Shown piece after piece: positions 21,127-33,159 of a DNA stretch of 64,000 nt. Source of the DNA: Symsagittifera roscoffensis (lineage: Eukaryota > Xenacoelomorpha > Acoela > Convolutidae). Numbering within the stretch: the stretch's first letter is position 1; every line of letters begins with the position of its first letter. The position numbers and the translations under genes are program-made. The DNA is taken from contig NC_087069.1 in assembly GCF_963678635.1 (NCBI RefSeq), positions 21,717,138 to 21,781,137 of the forward strand, in the 5' to 3' direction. Below the pieces are notes generated by a model. The model was not told where the DNA came from, did no database searches, and was given only the letters and a program-made list of their open reading frames with translations.

Positions 21127-21737
21127 CAGCATGTCTGTCATGCCAACAGGTCAAGGATCCAAGGAAGTTGCGATTTCCTTTACAATCGATAGAGTCGTCT
21201 GAATTCAACGAGGTGGTGCAATTAGATCACCAAAAGATATGCATGACAGACAATGGTTACAATCAGTTGCTGGTCATGATAGATCATTTTACGAAGTATG
21301 CAGAGGCCGTGCCCTGCATAACTGCCTCGGCGGAAGAGACATGCGACCACCTGATCAATACGTGGATAGCAAGACATGGTTGTCCGATGACGTTTCAATC
21401 GGATAATGGAACAGCTTTCGTAGGAGAGCTTACGAAAGAGCTTATGAGACGCTCACAGGTCGCTCAGGCTGATTCCACGACATACCACCCTCAGACGAAT
21501 GGCTTAGTGGAAAGACAGAATAGGACGTTAGTGTCGATGCTAAGAGTATATTGTTCCAGGTATATGACCGATTGGGACAGATATCTTCCACAGGTGATGG
21601 GAGCATATAATAGCACGCAACACTCCACCACTGGAGTCAGTCCACACATGATGCTAACTGGACACGAAAAGTCTTTACCCTTAACCTTCTTCTACCCAGA
21701 ATATGAGGGAAAGAAAACTTCCCACAGTTCTACGTGA
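21090..21737 (+). CDS. pol: Integrase catalytic core (E1)
   Basis: An open piece carrying the Cys pair of the zinc domain (CLSCQ, near 21130) and a full rve-type core: Asp in the VVQLDHQ strand (21224), Asp in QSDNGTAF (21401) and Glu in HPQTNGLVERQN (21500-21530). These D,D-35-E residues hold the two metal ions for strand transfer. Loss of one C near 21722 breaks the frame before the GPF domain. E2 has a nonsense codon at 47982 nearby but keeps the frame there. Confidence 0.85.
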   Translation: MAWVEKACEKWVTACLSCQQVKDPRKLRFPLQSIESSEFNEVVQLDHQKICMTDNGYNQLLVMIDHFTKYAEAVPCITASAEETCDHLINTWIARHGCPMTFQSDNGTAFVGELTKELMRRSQVAQADSTTYHPQTNGLVERQNRTLVSMLRVYCSRYMTDWDRYLPQVMGAYNSTQHSTTGVSPHMMLTGHEKSLPLTFFYPEYEGKKTSHSST

Positions 21738-22213
21738 GGGATGTGATCAGACGCCAACAGGAGTTGAACGATTTGTGTAGACGAAACACTCAGCAGGCAC
21801 AGGCAAGGCAGAGGAAAAGATTCGACAAGAAAGCAGCTGGTGCAAAGGCTTACTCAGTGGGAGACTACGTATGGGTATTTCAGAACGTTATACCACCGAA
21901 AGGGACAAAGAAGCTCCTAAAAAAATGGAGAGAACCCTTCATGATTACAGAGGTGCACCAGGAGGGACGCTTTTATAGACTGAGTACTGGCCGAGCCGCC
22001 CACTACGAGAACATCAAGCCACACAATCCATCGTCAGAAGACTGGTGTATACCTGCAGACATGGAAGAAGGGGATTATCTGATGATGAATCTTGCTTGTG
22101 AGGTCAATGAAAAAGGCACCAGGGAGAAGAACGATGGAAACGAAGTCGTAGAGGAAGGTACGGATACACCACTGGACCTGGATCCAAACGAACAGATCGA
22201 AGCGAACAGATGA
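21734..22213 (+). pseudogene. pol: Integrase C-terminal GPF domain (E1)
   Basis: The DNA-binding C-terminal part of a Gypsy integrase. RKRFDKKA is followed by a basic region, YVWVFQNVI and the GPF-like motif, here KWREPFMITEV; E2 has the usual KWRGPFMITEV, so E1 has lost the Gly. NIKPHNPS follows. It stops at 22213 through an extra base near 22205. Confidence 0.8.
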
Positions 22214-23356
22214 CACCTTACCCTACGCAGAGGAAGATTGGCAGGATCCCGAACAGATAGAGGTTCCCAAGAACTTGGAACCGGATCTTCCGTTCACCAT
22301 ACAGACTCGTCAGAAGGATGGGATGAGATCGAGAAAGAAATACAATCCTTACGGTGACGACTTTGTAGTGGATAGGATAGATCTAAAGAAGATAGTGGAG
22401 GAAGTAGTGGGTCTAGAGGAAATAACTGTGTCACAAGACAGAGACATAGTCGATGATCACAACGATGAGTGGGTTGAAGACTGGTCGAAACCCGAGGTAG
22501 AATTCGACGACGAGCAACAGCAGTCATATGAACAAGACCTGACGAACCTGCGTGTCTTAGAGTGGCTGAATGAAATGACCTTGGATCCAGAGGAGACCAG
22601 CGTCACGATTCAAGACGTAGATCGTGAAAGCATGAAATACATCAAGACCGAACGAGATGATCCTTCCTGGGCTGCCCAGGAAGGACGACTACTAATTCCA
22701 GCTTCTAACCTTGACTTGATACCCGGTATGCGATCGACGGGGACGTCGATGGATATTTTTGTCCGGGGAGTGGGGGTAGGACTTACCCACACTGAAAACT
22801 TGATAATAAAAAAATTAAGAATAGCAAGAGAAACAGGAGACTTAGAAGCAGAAACAGGCGAAGAACCTAAGAAACCTGACATAGGCAGGGTAGTTGAGTC
22901 ATATTTTAATTTACCAAATGAATATTCTAGTAACATAATACTAACAGACAGTGATTTCATACTCACAAACAGAACATGTGCGATAGCGATCACCGCAGAC
23001 ATGAGTTTTGGGACAGCGCTAGCGGCAGATTTTAAGAGGGAATGCAAAGACCAGGGATAGGGGGCGTAGCAGCCTTACCTCCGGCGGTGTCGCAGATACC
23101 GGGAAAATACTTATGCTTCTTGGTGACGAGGGTGACAGAGAAGCAGCACGTGGACCCAGAAAACCTAGTCTTGTCCTTGACGAGGCTGAGGGACTTCCTT
23201 GTCGAAATGGACGTGAAAGAGCTCTCGCTTCCAGTGTACGGTCCAAACAGAGGAAGACTGCATCCTCGGGAATTGTACGCGCTTGTACACGTGATATTCT
23301 CTGATACGAACATACAAGTATATCTACATAAGAAATATTACTTAAGTATAGGCTGA
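22205..23356 (+). pseudogene. pol: pol C-terminal extension and broken macrodomain (E1)
   Basis: The remainder of pol after a 1-nt shift near 22205. An acidic linker (22275-22600) is followed by the PSWAAQEG palindrome region, a basic strip and the macrodomain-like end (about 22925-23350). The same 25-nt deletion as in E0 (here near 23045) breaks the domain after DFKRE; the tail continues in another frame to the normal stop at 23354-23356. The Gly in the SFGTALAADF loop, lost in E2, is kept here. Macrodomains bind ADP-ribose or remove it from proteins. This copy cannot make one. Confidence 0.65.
22661..22685. repeat. 25-nt perfect palindrome (E1 copy)
   Basis: Identical in sequence and position within pol to 53-77: two 12-nt arms around one T. 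Confidence 0.9.
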
Positions 23357-23742
23357 GTGATGTGCGAGAGGGTGTTAGGCCAAAGACTAAGTTGTATGTA
23401 ATATGTGTGTTATGTTATGTTATGTTATGTGCTAGGTTATTAAGATCATGGGTAAGTAGGGGTTAGTGACCATGAACAACTAAATGACGATCTTGGGAAT
23501 AGATCCAAAGTTTGGACTGTCCAATCTTAGGTCGGATTCCAAAATTTTAGAAACCAATTGATTTTAATAAATTTTAGGATAAATATCTTTTTATCTGAAC
23601 TGTTTTTAAGCAACTGTATATATGTTAAGGTGAAACAGACAAGTGTGATATTTGTGACTTCTTTTCTACATCCTGATTGATCATTTAATACCTCACTTGA
23701 GTCAAATATCGAATCAAATTAAATCAAACTTGAAAGAATAGA
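23357..23742 (+). promoter_or_regulatory. pol-ORF3 spacer (E1), splice acceptor lost
   Basis: Same spacer as 749-1147. The donor-like GGTAAGT is kept (intron start would be 23452), but the acceptor reads TTTTCTAC at 23663-23669, so the AG is gone. The leading TATGT run is shorter and a few bases are missing near 23613. Confidence 0.6.
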
Positions 23743-25449
23743 ATGGACAACTTCAACTTGGATGAAGTGATGGACCTGGCAGAGGCATATGTAGGACCGA
23801 TGGTAGATGCGATCTATCGTCGGCTGATCGAACGAGACTTCGCTTTGGAGGACCCAGAGGTGGTCATTTTGCTGACCACCCTGATCAACATCTTGGGGCA
23901 CGACAACCGTGGGGACCGCCCCACGGAAGTCCTGTTGATGGCAGCATATGGAGAAAGAGGAGTACTAGACCGCCCAAACATGAGAGTGATGAGGTGGAGA
24001 AACGGGGCTCTCTCAGGGAGTGACTTGGCGAATAAGCCTGGATTGGGAAGTTCTAGGACTTACCAACCAGGTGAGATGCCAATGCCCTCCAAGCCCAAAC
24101 CTGGGCTGACGAGAATGCATCGGGAGATGAACAGCGAGGCGACCTCGTCTGGTTCACCACTGAGAGCAGCTGTGCCACCAAAAAGGGCGAAAGTAGCACA
24201 TAAGGTTCAGACGAACCAAACCATGCAAGATCTGGACGAGATGAACGATGAGCTGAAAAGTACGAAGAAGGAGCTGGACGAGATGACCAGAAGCATGCTC
24301 CAGATGGAGGAAGATCGGGACATGTGGAGAAAGTTGTTTGAAGACTGCAACAAAAAGCAGGGTCAAGAGATTGAGCGCTTGAGGCAGGAATACAAAGAGC
24401 GATCGGAGCAGGTGGCGTTGACAACGGCCGTGGAGAAAGTGATACCTGCAAGGGATATTCCTCGTGGGCAGTCCCCGATGGAGCTCTTGACGCCTCGAGA
24501 AATGAGTCAAACAACGGAGACACGGCTTCCAGCAGAGACAAATCGAGTAACAATCCCGGATCCTAGCGACACCTTGGGTGATCCCGTCGTAGAACAGACA
24601 GTTAGGAAGCTGATAGAGACAGCTGGACGACTGGTCGCTAACAAGAATGCGCCAGGTTCCGGGGTGACTGCACCCTATGGAATGATTGACGATACGGGCA
24701 GAGTACAACTCTCCCAGACCGTGATCAGACAAGGGATAAGTAACGTGACACCACTCATGGGGAGCTCGAGAATCCCAGAGAGGAAAGTACGGAAGATGCC
24801 AGCGAAGAAAGTGTCTCGCATAATAGACGTGCAGAAGAATAATCAATTGAAATATAATTTCACGGGAGTTCCGGAGACAGATCCGAGGGCCTGCTTTAAT
24901 CGAGCTACTTGGAGCCCGGCTGTAAACATGCAGCAACCACCACTCGGGACATCTCATCTTATACTGGGAGACAGCTTGGTCAGAGTGCTGTCAAATTTGA
25001 GGACCTCGTGGGTCACCACGGTGATGGCCTTTGGAGGAGCGACGATAGCCCAATTATATCGGATGGTGGAACTGATGAATCCAGGGAGGATTCCCAATGT
25101 GATGATCTTAGTTGGGACGAATGACATCTCCAGAGGTTCAGACGAGCAGGAAGCACTATGGGAGTCAATGATGGTGTGTTTGTTTACTACCCTCTGGCAG
25201 AAATTCAGTTGCGCGGTACTGACCGTTTGCACTGTGCCAATGAACGCGAGAAGCCTGACAGCATCAGGAAGAAGGCACAACGAGGGAGTCGTCAGATGGA
25301 GCGACATCTTGAGGAACCTAGCAAGTCGAAATGCCGGAAGAATGATCCTCATGGACATCGAACATGAGTTGAGAGCCATGGATCAGGCCAGACTGACCAC
25401 GGATGGCATCCACTTCGACAGTATTGAAGGACAAGCTTGGTTGAATTGA
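23743..25449 (+). pseudogene. ORF3 N-terminal part with complete SGNH motifs (E1)
   Basis: 568 codons from ATG 23743. Helical N-terminus, coiled coil at residues 165-225, then the SGNH hydrolase: GDSLVR (24967-24984), FGGATIAQL, GTND (25116-25127) and DGIHFD (25402-25419). This is the only copy with the full block III GxND; E0 and E2 have GTNG. The catalytic Ser, Asn, Asp and His are all present, so a truncated protein ending at the TGA 25447-25449 (CGA in E0 and E2) would still hold the entire catalytic set. Its likely reaction is ester or acetyl hydrolysis; the substrate is unknown. Confidence 0.82.
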
Positions 25450-25464
25450 GTCTTCCAAGAGCGG

Positions 25465-25866
25465 TTGGACGAGCTGGAAGCAGAACTCTTTAATACGGGA
25501 GTGCTGAAGGAAGAAGGAACAGTGAGTGACGCGGTGATTACCACCTTTGTGCCTCCTAGCTTGGAAACACGCTTGGGTACGGTACCGGCCGTCACGAACT
25601 ACAGGCAACAAAGCTCCAGCGAACCAGGTCGAAGAACAGACGTACAGGATCGATTGGGAGAAGCACCGATGAGGAGGACTATCCATCCTAGGAGAAGAAT
25701 AGGACCTGTCAACCCAATCGAAGAGACAGCAGGCACATCTAGATCGGACACTAGATCGGAGACGACGAGTACCAGTCGAGAGGAGAGACCGAGCAGAGGC
25801 TCATTGATGTGGTCGAGACCCATACCGTCTCCCTGGCATATATACAAAGACGAACTGATACTGTGA
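25465..25866 (+). pseudogene. ORF3 linker after SGNH domain, deleted at end (E1)
   Basis: Same frame as the preceding part after the TGA at 25449. A Ser/Thr/Arg-rich linker (RSDTRSETTSTSREERPSRG) ends in WHIYKDEL. A deletion of about 200 bp near 25857, relative to E2 (52197-52395), removes the following helical stretch and shifts the frame. Confidence 0.7.
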
Positions 25867-26564
25867 ATGCGAGACCGTTGCAAGATGTAAGACTGAACCA
25901 TGATGAGGGGAATCGTGAAGAGAGACCAGGAAGATTCCTGACGACGAGAGCGCCGATTGGACAACACGTGAAGATATTCAGGCAGCTGACGACACCCCTT
26001 GGTCATGTGAAGGAAAGAGTGTACCCAAAACTAGTGAACCAAGATGGTGATGCCCAGAGATATGGCGGATTGACAGTGATAAAGAAAGATGAGACCATCT
26101 TCGCCGCTTATGACAAAGCAGAGATGAGGAAGGCCAAGATTATGGTAGTAGCGAATTCAGAGTTCGTGTACACCTCCAAGTCTTTGTTTTGGCCGGACGT
26201 CATAATGTTGGCCGCGGTCGACCTAGACCTATTGCAATCAGTATCTTTGGCTCTAGGGGTACAAAGGCAGACGGACATGAACCCAATTACGATTGTGTTT
26301 GCTGGTATCAATGACCATCTACACAGTAGAGGTTTTCTGAGCAGACTCAGAGATCCTACAACAGCAGAAAAAGCAGTATGGCCAGCGATAAAAGACATCC
26401 TGGAGTCGATGGGTGAAGTGGTGGATGCGACGAAGGAGGGGTCATTCAATAAAGTGGCATTGAGAGTGGTATTTGCGTTGTCTCCGGGATATGCACATCT
26501 CCCAGATGGACTGAAATTCGTGTATGCAATTGTGGCCTTACTCTCGGAAGGAAAAATGATGTGA
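25809..26564 (+). pseudogene. ORF3 second block, possible SGNH-like fold (E1)
   Basis: Real ORF3 sequence begins after the deletion point near 25860 (VNARPLQDVRL onward). It carries AKIMVVANSEF and VFAGINDHLHSRGF, the latter like block III (GxND) of SGNH enzymes, plus a late hydrophobic strand. It ends at TGA 26562-26564, from the same 1-nt difference seen in E0 (4167) and absent in E2. Function unknown. Confidence 0.6.
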
Positions 26565-27952
26565 TCATATCAGCCCCGAATCGCATGATAGAAATGGAGA
26601 ACCTGAGGCCACTTAAGGCTGAACTGCCTGCAGTATGGTCAGATATCTCAAACGCGATGAGAGGATTCAAGGACCACGCGCTACACATGTTAGTGTTGGA
26701 CGAAGTGCTGGGGTTGGAATTGTCCAATTTCAGTCGACAACTCAAACTGAAACCGGGAATAGACGACGACCATCGAGTGATCACGGCAATGTCCAACGAC
26801 TTATGGTTCCGAGCAATGGAAGTGGCAAGTGAAGATACAAGAAGAAAAAATTCACTAGAGACGAGAGCTCATCTGGAGGCGATGGTTCTGAGAACCAAGC
26901 CGGAAGCCAACCAGTGGCTGCACCTGAACCCTAGAGTGGCGGCATTGGGTGCAGATGCTTTTGAGCAAGGCCCCTTGATGATTACGAAGATGCATGCCTA
27001 CTTGTTGAAGGAGGTGAACCTGGCGGAAAATGCCGGAGAAAAGACCGCTGAGTTTGTAAACAGAATGTGTCAGATTACTCTGGAAACTTTCTGGACCCAG
27101 GAAATGAAAGGACAGGAGGGCTTTGAAAGGACAGACAGCATGCTAGAAGGGTTGGGAGCCGGATGGATTGCGTCCTTCTTGGCAAAAATTTACCCGAAAG
27201 TCTCGCACTATTTGATAAAGGAATTCCTCCAAGCAGTAGTGAGAGTATCGATAGTGGAACTAATAGCCTTGTTCGTGACATTCGGAGCAATGAGTTTCGT
27301 GAAAGGACCGGCGATACTGCTCACCGATGGAATACAGAGCCTGCGGCTAGATGGACTTCTGACATTGATCGCAATTACCCACGGGAACTTGGGAGGACTA
27401 ATGGAACTGGCACGTTGTCCAGAGCAGATGAAAGAGAGAGTGAGGAACTTGGATATTAAGAAATCCACGGACTTGTGGAACAAGATAAGATACCTGAGAC
27501 ACACTCTTATCCAATATCTCTTACAGCAAAATCGCTTTGGAACGGGAGAAGACGAGACGATTGAAAGAGAGGAAGATGTTAGACGACATGTTGGAGGCAT
27601 GCCGCTATTAACGGATCGGAGCTTGGCTATGAGAACCGAATCCTTGGCGCTGATCGGAGGAGTCACGGAGTTCGTGACAGTGATACATGGACCAGCAGTC
27701 ACGTTTGCGTTCCCTGACGTTAAGGTGGAAGCATATAGGAGGTCGGTGCTGCACCTGAACCTCATATCGGCAGTGGACGGTAGTACACTGAACTGGTGTG
27801 AGCAGCACACATTGCGAGAGCTCATGAGTGAAGATCTGTTATTTGCGAAAATATCGGAGCCAGAGATGACAGTCATCAATTTTGACGATCACTTCTGTGA
27901 CCGCATGGGAGAAGTAGAAAGAGGACACATCGAGGTGTTTCCAAAGCTTTAG
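26561..27952 (+). pseudogene. ORF3 central helical segment, first part (E1)
   Basis: 463 open codons matching 4164-5555 of E0. It includes the hydrophobic VSIVELIALFVTFGAMSFV run. It ends at TAG 27950-27952 where the other copies have TGG. The start shown is only the beginning of the open frame. No recognised domain. Confidence 0.65.
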
Positions 27953-28609
27953 AATCTGAGACCCTATGACAAAACGAATGGTGAAATAACCAGAGTGCCT
28001 CGTCTCACTGCAGCCTATCACAAAGTGAGAGAAGAGACGGAGTACTGGGGCGATTACAAGAAGCTACCCGAGGTAATCCCTGAATTCCCTCTGATAAGAA
28101 GGATGTTGCTCGGAGCGGTCTCCGTGGTACAAACTCCTAGGTTGAGAGCATTCGAAACCAATGAAAGGAGAGTAGGGAATTTCGTGGGAACGATGGACCC
28201 ATACTTTGTAGGGAGAAATGCCGCCGTGCAACAGCCAGAGATGACAGTCATCAATTTTGACGATCACTTCCGTGACCGCATGGGAGAAGTAGAAAGAGGA
28301 CACATCGAGGTGTTTCCAAAGCTTTGGAATCTGAGACCCTATGACAAAACGAATGGTGAAATAACCAGAGTGCCTCGTCTCACTGCAGCCTATCACAAAG
28401 TGAGAGAAGAGACGAAGGACTGGGGCGATTACAAGAAGCTACCGGAGGCAATCCCTGAATTCCCTCTGATAAGAAGGATGTTGCTCGGAGCGGTCTCCGT
28501 GGTACAAACTCCTAGGTTGAGAGCATTCGAAACCAATGAAAGGAGAGTAGGGAATTTCGTGGGAACGATGGACCCATACTTTGTAGGGAGAAATGCCGCC
28601 GTGTTACAG
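27860..28609 (+). repeat. 375-bp in-frame tandem duplication in ORF3
   Basis: The stretch from CCAGAGATGAC at 27860 is repeated from 28235, a step of 375 bp (125 codons). The first copy carries the TAG at 27950 and a Cys where the second has Arg (DHFCD/DHFRD). E0 and E2 have a single copy, so the duplication is private to E1. Confidence 0.9.
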
Positions 28610-28864
28610 TACACACGATTTGCATACACGGATCAAGCGACGAGAAGGCGAATAAGCAACGCCGCTACTCCCAAGCCTGGAAGATTTGATGAGGAATGGA
28701 AGGGATTAGGCTTAGTTCCGATGAGAATGAGAGGCAGGACCGAATTGCCTGAAGCCTCATTAATCCTGACTAGCGTAAAACAGGAGATGAAAGTGGGAGG
28801 AGTACTGCAGACGAGAACCTTCCTAGCACCCTTCGGATGCGAAGAAATCAAAGTGGTCCATTGA
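27995..28864 (+). pseudogene. ORF3 central segment, duplicated part (E1)
   Basis: Same frame as the preceding piece after the TAG. It spans the rest of repeat copy 1 and all of copy 2, then the segment with AYTDQATRRRISNAATPK and an EEIKVVH end. It stops at TGA 28862-28864, the same GGA-to-TGA change as E0 (6090-6092), absent in E2. A further TGA follows in frame near 28913. Confidence 0.65.
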
Positions 28865-28925
28865 GAAGAGGAAGATAAATCGGCCGGTACACTGCCCATA
28901 CCGAGATTCCAGTGAGAAGCCGTCA

Positions 28926-31340
28926 ATGACAAACAAGGACCATCGAGCCCAAACAAAGATAAGTCAGAAGGAAATGACGGACAGGGTGGAAGCCGTCAAA
29001 CCGAAGAACCCATGCAACAAGATCAAAGCTGGTGGGGAAGACGACAGGGCATCGACAGGAGGAACATCCAGCCTGGATTTTAACATCTTCAGTGATCTTG
29101 AAAATAATGCGGATACGTTGGAAACGACTGAGCCAGCGGATGAAGGCATCTCGACACTGGAGCCTCCGTCAGCCTTTATGGAAATGAAACGGAATTTGCC
29201 GGAGAGCAGCTCTCCTGGCAATTCAAGAAATAACGACCAGAGAATCCTCATGGAACCACCTCGGAGGAGAAAAATAGAGGCCTCAGCCAGAGTACCTTTC
29301 TTGGGAACGCTGCCCGAAGAAGAATGGGAAGTGCATCACCGAGACCACGAGAGTAGGACGGGATGTAAGCTGGACAGAGTGGCGTTTATGGAAGAAGTCT
29401 GGACCGTGGTTCAAAGCTATTGGACCCAGTCTATTCTGAAAACGGGTCTCAACCAACCCTTGATGAGAGAAGTACTTGACAAGCTTGATGAGTGTGAAGG
29501 GAGACTGAGTGAGTTGTTGATCGACTCAGCCACTGATGAGAGTGAAGCGAATTCTCCCATCAAGATGACACCGCAGGACGATGAAGGAGAGGTGGTGTAC
29601 CTATCAAGAACCAGGAGAGGGGCGATGCGATCGAAAATGGTGATTGATAAAATCAATGCGATGAAAATGAAGTTAGGCAGCAGAGTGATGCCGAGGAGAA
29701 TTGGAAAGACGAAAGTGGATTCAGAAATATCGATGAAAGCTGGTAACTCAGCGAAAAGGAAACGAGTCGAGGAGGTCATGGATTTGGGGCAAGGTGATTA
29801 TCAATTGTCTGGCACAGATAGAATATTAACTGATATAGCGATGGTGCCACCCATTCTCATGGCGGGGATAAAGTCAACCGGTTATAAATCCAAAAGGAGT
29901 GACCGCACTCTGACTGGAGCAACCTCAGAAATGGAAATACTCAGCCAATGTGGAGAGAGCAAAATGAGAGACTTCAAGCCATCTCCCATAAATCATGGAA
30001 AAGGAAGTGTCACAGGACAACTAACACCAGTGGAATACAACCGACTAACAGTGTCGGAGACAGTGTCAATAGATGAACCCACCGGTGGATACATGGAGAT
30101 GTTAGAATACCGAAACTCGGCTAGAGGGTATGTAATGGCCCTGGAAGACGAAAGAGCCATGAAGGGTTATCTGGAAACGATGTTGCAAGGCACCACCCTC
30201 AAGCAGAAGGCGTACGGAACTTTGGCGTCGTCTGACGTACAGGCGGAAACGATCGAGCAGTTAGTGAGCCTTCCATGGAAAGCAGTAGTATTGAGGTATT
30301 TCGAAGAAGAAATGAGGACTACGCCAAGAATACATGCTCTCGTGGCAGTACCTTACGTGAGAACAGAGTTACAACTCAGGTTCGCCTGGTGCATGATGGG
30401 ACTGACTCGCGAAGAATATGATTCAGAAGAAAGGAAGAGATCAAAAGAAGAAAAGGTTTTCCTTATGACGAATCTCAGGGATCTGATAGTCCAGGAGGGA
30501 GCAGCAGTAGCGTGTGCGAAGCGGAGAGACGCTCTATGTTTCATTCGATTCCTGATAGAGCAGATTTCAGTACCTGCATTAAACACTTGTGTTAAAATGT
30601 TGGGGGAAGGCGATGAGCGAACGAAAGCCTTATTCTTGCTAGCACTGCTGGATATGCAGCAAAGTAAACCGATGAGGGTGAACATGAAAGAACATGAGGA
30701 ATTGGAACCCATGAAAAAGATAGACGAGATCAGGAGATTCTCAAACAAGGAGCTGAGACTCACTAAAGAATCTATGGGAGCATTGCCGAAATCCAGTGAA
30801 TACTGTGGACCGATCAAGAAGAAATCGTATAGCTACGTATCCGGGATCAGAGGGATAGCGTATAATCCTTTCCTGGGGGAAGACATACGTGATTGCTTCT
30901 TTGATTATGAGCGGACGTCCAGAATTGTAACGATTAAGAGCGTTAACAATCCACAGGCCAAATTGGGACTGGTCTTGGAAGAAGAGGTGACTGCACCTTC
31001 AGTACCAAAATCCGACAAGAGAGTGGAGTTTGGGTTGGGATTCTCAGATGAATTACTGAGAACGAGCTTGATGGCAGTGTGGGAATTGATGAGGCCATCA
31101 TGGTGTCCTAGTCCCAACGCTGACTCAAAATTACGGGCGACGCAAGACATACAGAGGGAACTGAATGCAGACTGTAACCTGCGTGACCTCAACATCATAT
31201 ATAATGTGATGATAACAGCCTCTAAGAGCAATGGAGAAGATAAAGTGGAGTTGCCTGGCTGGGGACCAGAAAACTGGGTCAAACCTGGTAGCTGTCTGGC
31301 GGAAGTCTGTGGATGGAGGGTCACGTTTGTGGAGGTCTAG
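28926..31340 (+). pseudogene. ORF3 linker and C-terminal segment (E1)
   Basis: 804 open codons. The first ~34 are in a foreign frame; an extra A near 29026 brings in the ORF3 frame at AGGEDDRAST. It holds the acidic Ser/Gly linker, the basic helical region, and the ~77 codons missing from E0 (GYLETMLQG...). It runs to 31340, where loss of one C near 31311 (GTGGATGG here, GTGGACTGG in E0) shifts the frame. E2 has the same loss. No recognised domain. Confidence 0.65.
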
Positions 31341-32254
31341 ACTGTGTGAAAACCCTGGAGAAACAACACAAGCAATTGACAGTATTGTTTGGAAACGTAG
31401 TGATGAAAGCAAGAACGGAAACGGAACTGATAGCAGATTGCCATGGAGGAACCGATGTGAATCTGGTGACTGCACTAGGATTCTACAGCATGTTTGGTTC
31501 TTTAGAGTCACTATTGAATCTAGAACAGAAACATGAGATGGTCACAGCCATCAGCGTAGAAGTATTCCCAGGAGTTCTGCAGACTGAACAGAAATACATA
31601 GGGAAATGGAGGGAAGCAATCGAGACAGAGATGAACATCAGACACAGCGAGACTTATTGTAGACCATCAGGAGCACGATATTTGGTGGGTTCAACGTTGG
31701 CTCCAATGTGCAAGAGCAGATAATACCCTGTACATTTCGTAGCTGTGGACGTGAAGAGTACAAGAACGATTGTGGATCAAGCCTTCTCAGTGCCGAAGTG
31801 TGTGAGATTGGCGAGAATGTCTGAAAAGTCTTACGAGTTACTATGTAAGATGTTCTCAGCAGTTCCAGAGAGAACCAAAGAAGAATTGGAGTCAATATTA
31901 GGAAAGAAGTTCATAGGATATGTGAGCGCGAATTTCAGTGACTTCGAGAGACAGAAACAGAGAGGATCAACTGTCACAGATTACACTGCAGTAGATGAGA
32001 ATGATGAAGTCCACCGAGTGATGATGGAAGTGGAACCATTGCTGGAAGCTTCGGGAAAACGTAATTGGAGGAGCATCATGTTGACGCATGACGAGTTTCC
32101 TTGCCACTGCTTGCTGCAGACCTGGTGGTACCCCAAGCGTAGTAATCTGATGTTGATCTGGGACTCTGGAGAGCTGCTCTCCATGGGTTTACCAGATTCA
32201 TCACAGCCCGTAACAATAGTGATAGTGGGAGTTATGATGGCGATATTTGTTTAG
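31313..32254 (+). pseudogene. ORF3 C-terminal remnant cut by deletion (E1)
   Basis: ORF3 after the 1-nt loss. A TAA at 31721-31723 results from three extra bases (ATA), shared with E2. The frame then runs to GVMMAI, where an 877 bp deletion joins it to LTR2 sequence and a chance stop at 32254. The Cys-rich tail, 3' hairpin and polypurine tract are gone. Confidence 0.7.
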
Positions 32255-33109
32255 AAAGGCTTAAGTGAAGGAGTATATTAAAATATTCTAGCCTGCATGA
32301 CTGTTTTTAATCAGCTAGGAGAACTGATCACTTTGTGGTGACATGGGAGGCTTGAGTAATCTCTCGAAGAGGGAGATTGTTTCATTGTTCTTTCTAAATA
32401 CAGAGTTTCTTAGTTTTAATATTCAGGACAATGACAAGCGAGATTTCTGAAGGGAAAAGCATAATAGGATATTTTTAGCTTGTTGGTTGGCAGGACTGAC
32501 CTGCAAGCCAACACCTTTTAAATCTAAGAGGAAACGTTTTAATCGGGACATTGACACTGGAAGTCAGAAAATATGTTTTATCTTAGGTCATATCCTCAAT
32601 ATGCAGATTGGTGAAAGAATTTGAAGGCTATAGTGATGTAGTATGATGCCATTTATATTATGCAGTGAGTCGATATGACGTGGATAAAAGTAATTTCGTG
32701 CATTTTGTAAATTCTGTTCGATGACACTGTATCTATTTTACGAACATTGCGTGATTCAATGAGGACATTGACCGGACTGTCCGGGGAGTATGTGACATTC
32801 GACCAGAATGTGAAAAATGCAATCTCTGCAGAATTCAAATTTTTAGCAGCGAGCCTTCCGGATTGGTGATTATTAAGAATTAAGAACGTTATTGGAACGA
32901 TTGGCCAAACGGTGAGGGCTGGAATATTCTGGTATTTTAAGATTTCAAAAATTCGAATTATGACGTCATATTTCTGAGAAACGGCAGAAACGGCCATTTT
33001 GGCTAAAACGAGAAAGAGGAACAGAACAACGTTAGCTGCGCTTACAACAATTACGAAATCGAGATTGGAAAACGACAACGAGTTACATAGTAACAGAGAA
33101 CACTCCGAG

Positions 33110-33159
33110 TTGCAACTATTGTGCCGCTACAATAGTTGCAAGGCCGTTGCGAACAACGG
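33110..33159 (+). other. Twin conserved hairpins in LTR2
   Basis: Same two hairpins as 11003-11052, with arms 33110-33122/33129-33141 and 33144-33149/33154-33159, unchanged in sequence. Confidence 0.7.

Larger units (their letters stand above)
14214..32254 (+). mobile_element. LTR retrotransposon unit E1, internal region
   Basis: A complete-order but damaged unit: gag, protease, RT, RNase H (truncated), integrase, macrodomain and ORF3. Its main private losses are a deletion of about 622 bp that fuses RNase H to the acidic spacer (near 20029), a deletion of about 200 bp in ORF3 (near 25857), and an 877 bp deletion at 32240 that removes the ORF3 C-terminus, the polypurine tract and the first ~175 bp of LTR2. 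It also carries a 375 bp tandem duplication in ORF3 and more than a dozen point lesions. Confidence 0.9.
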
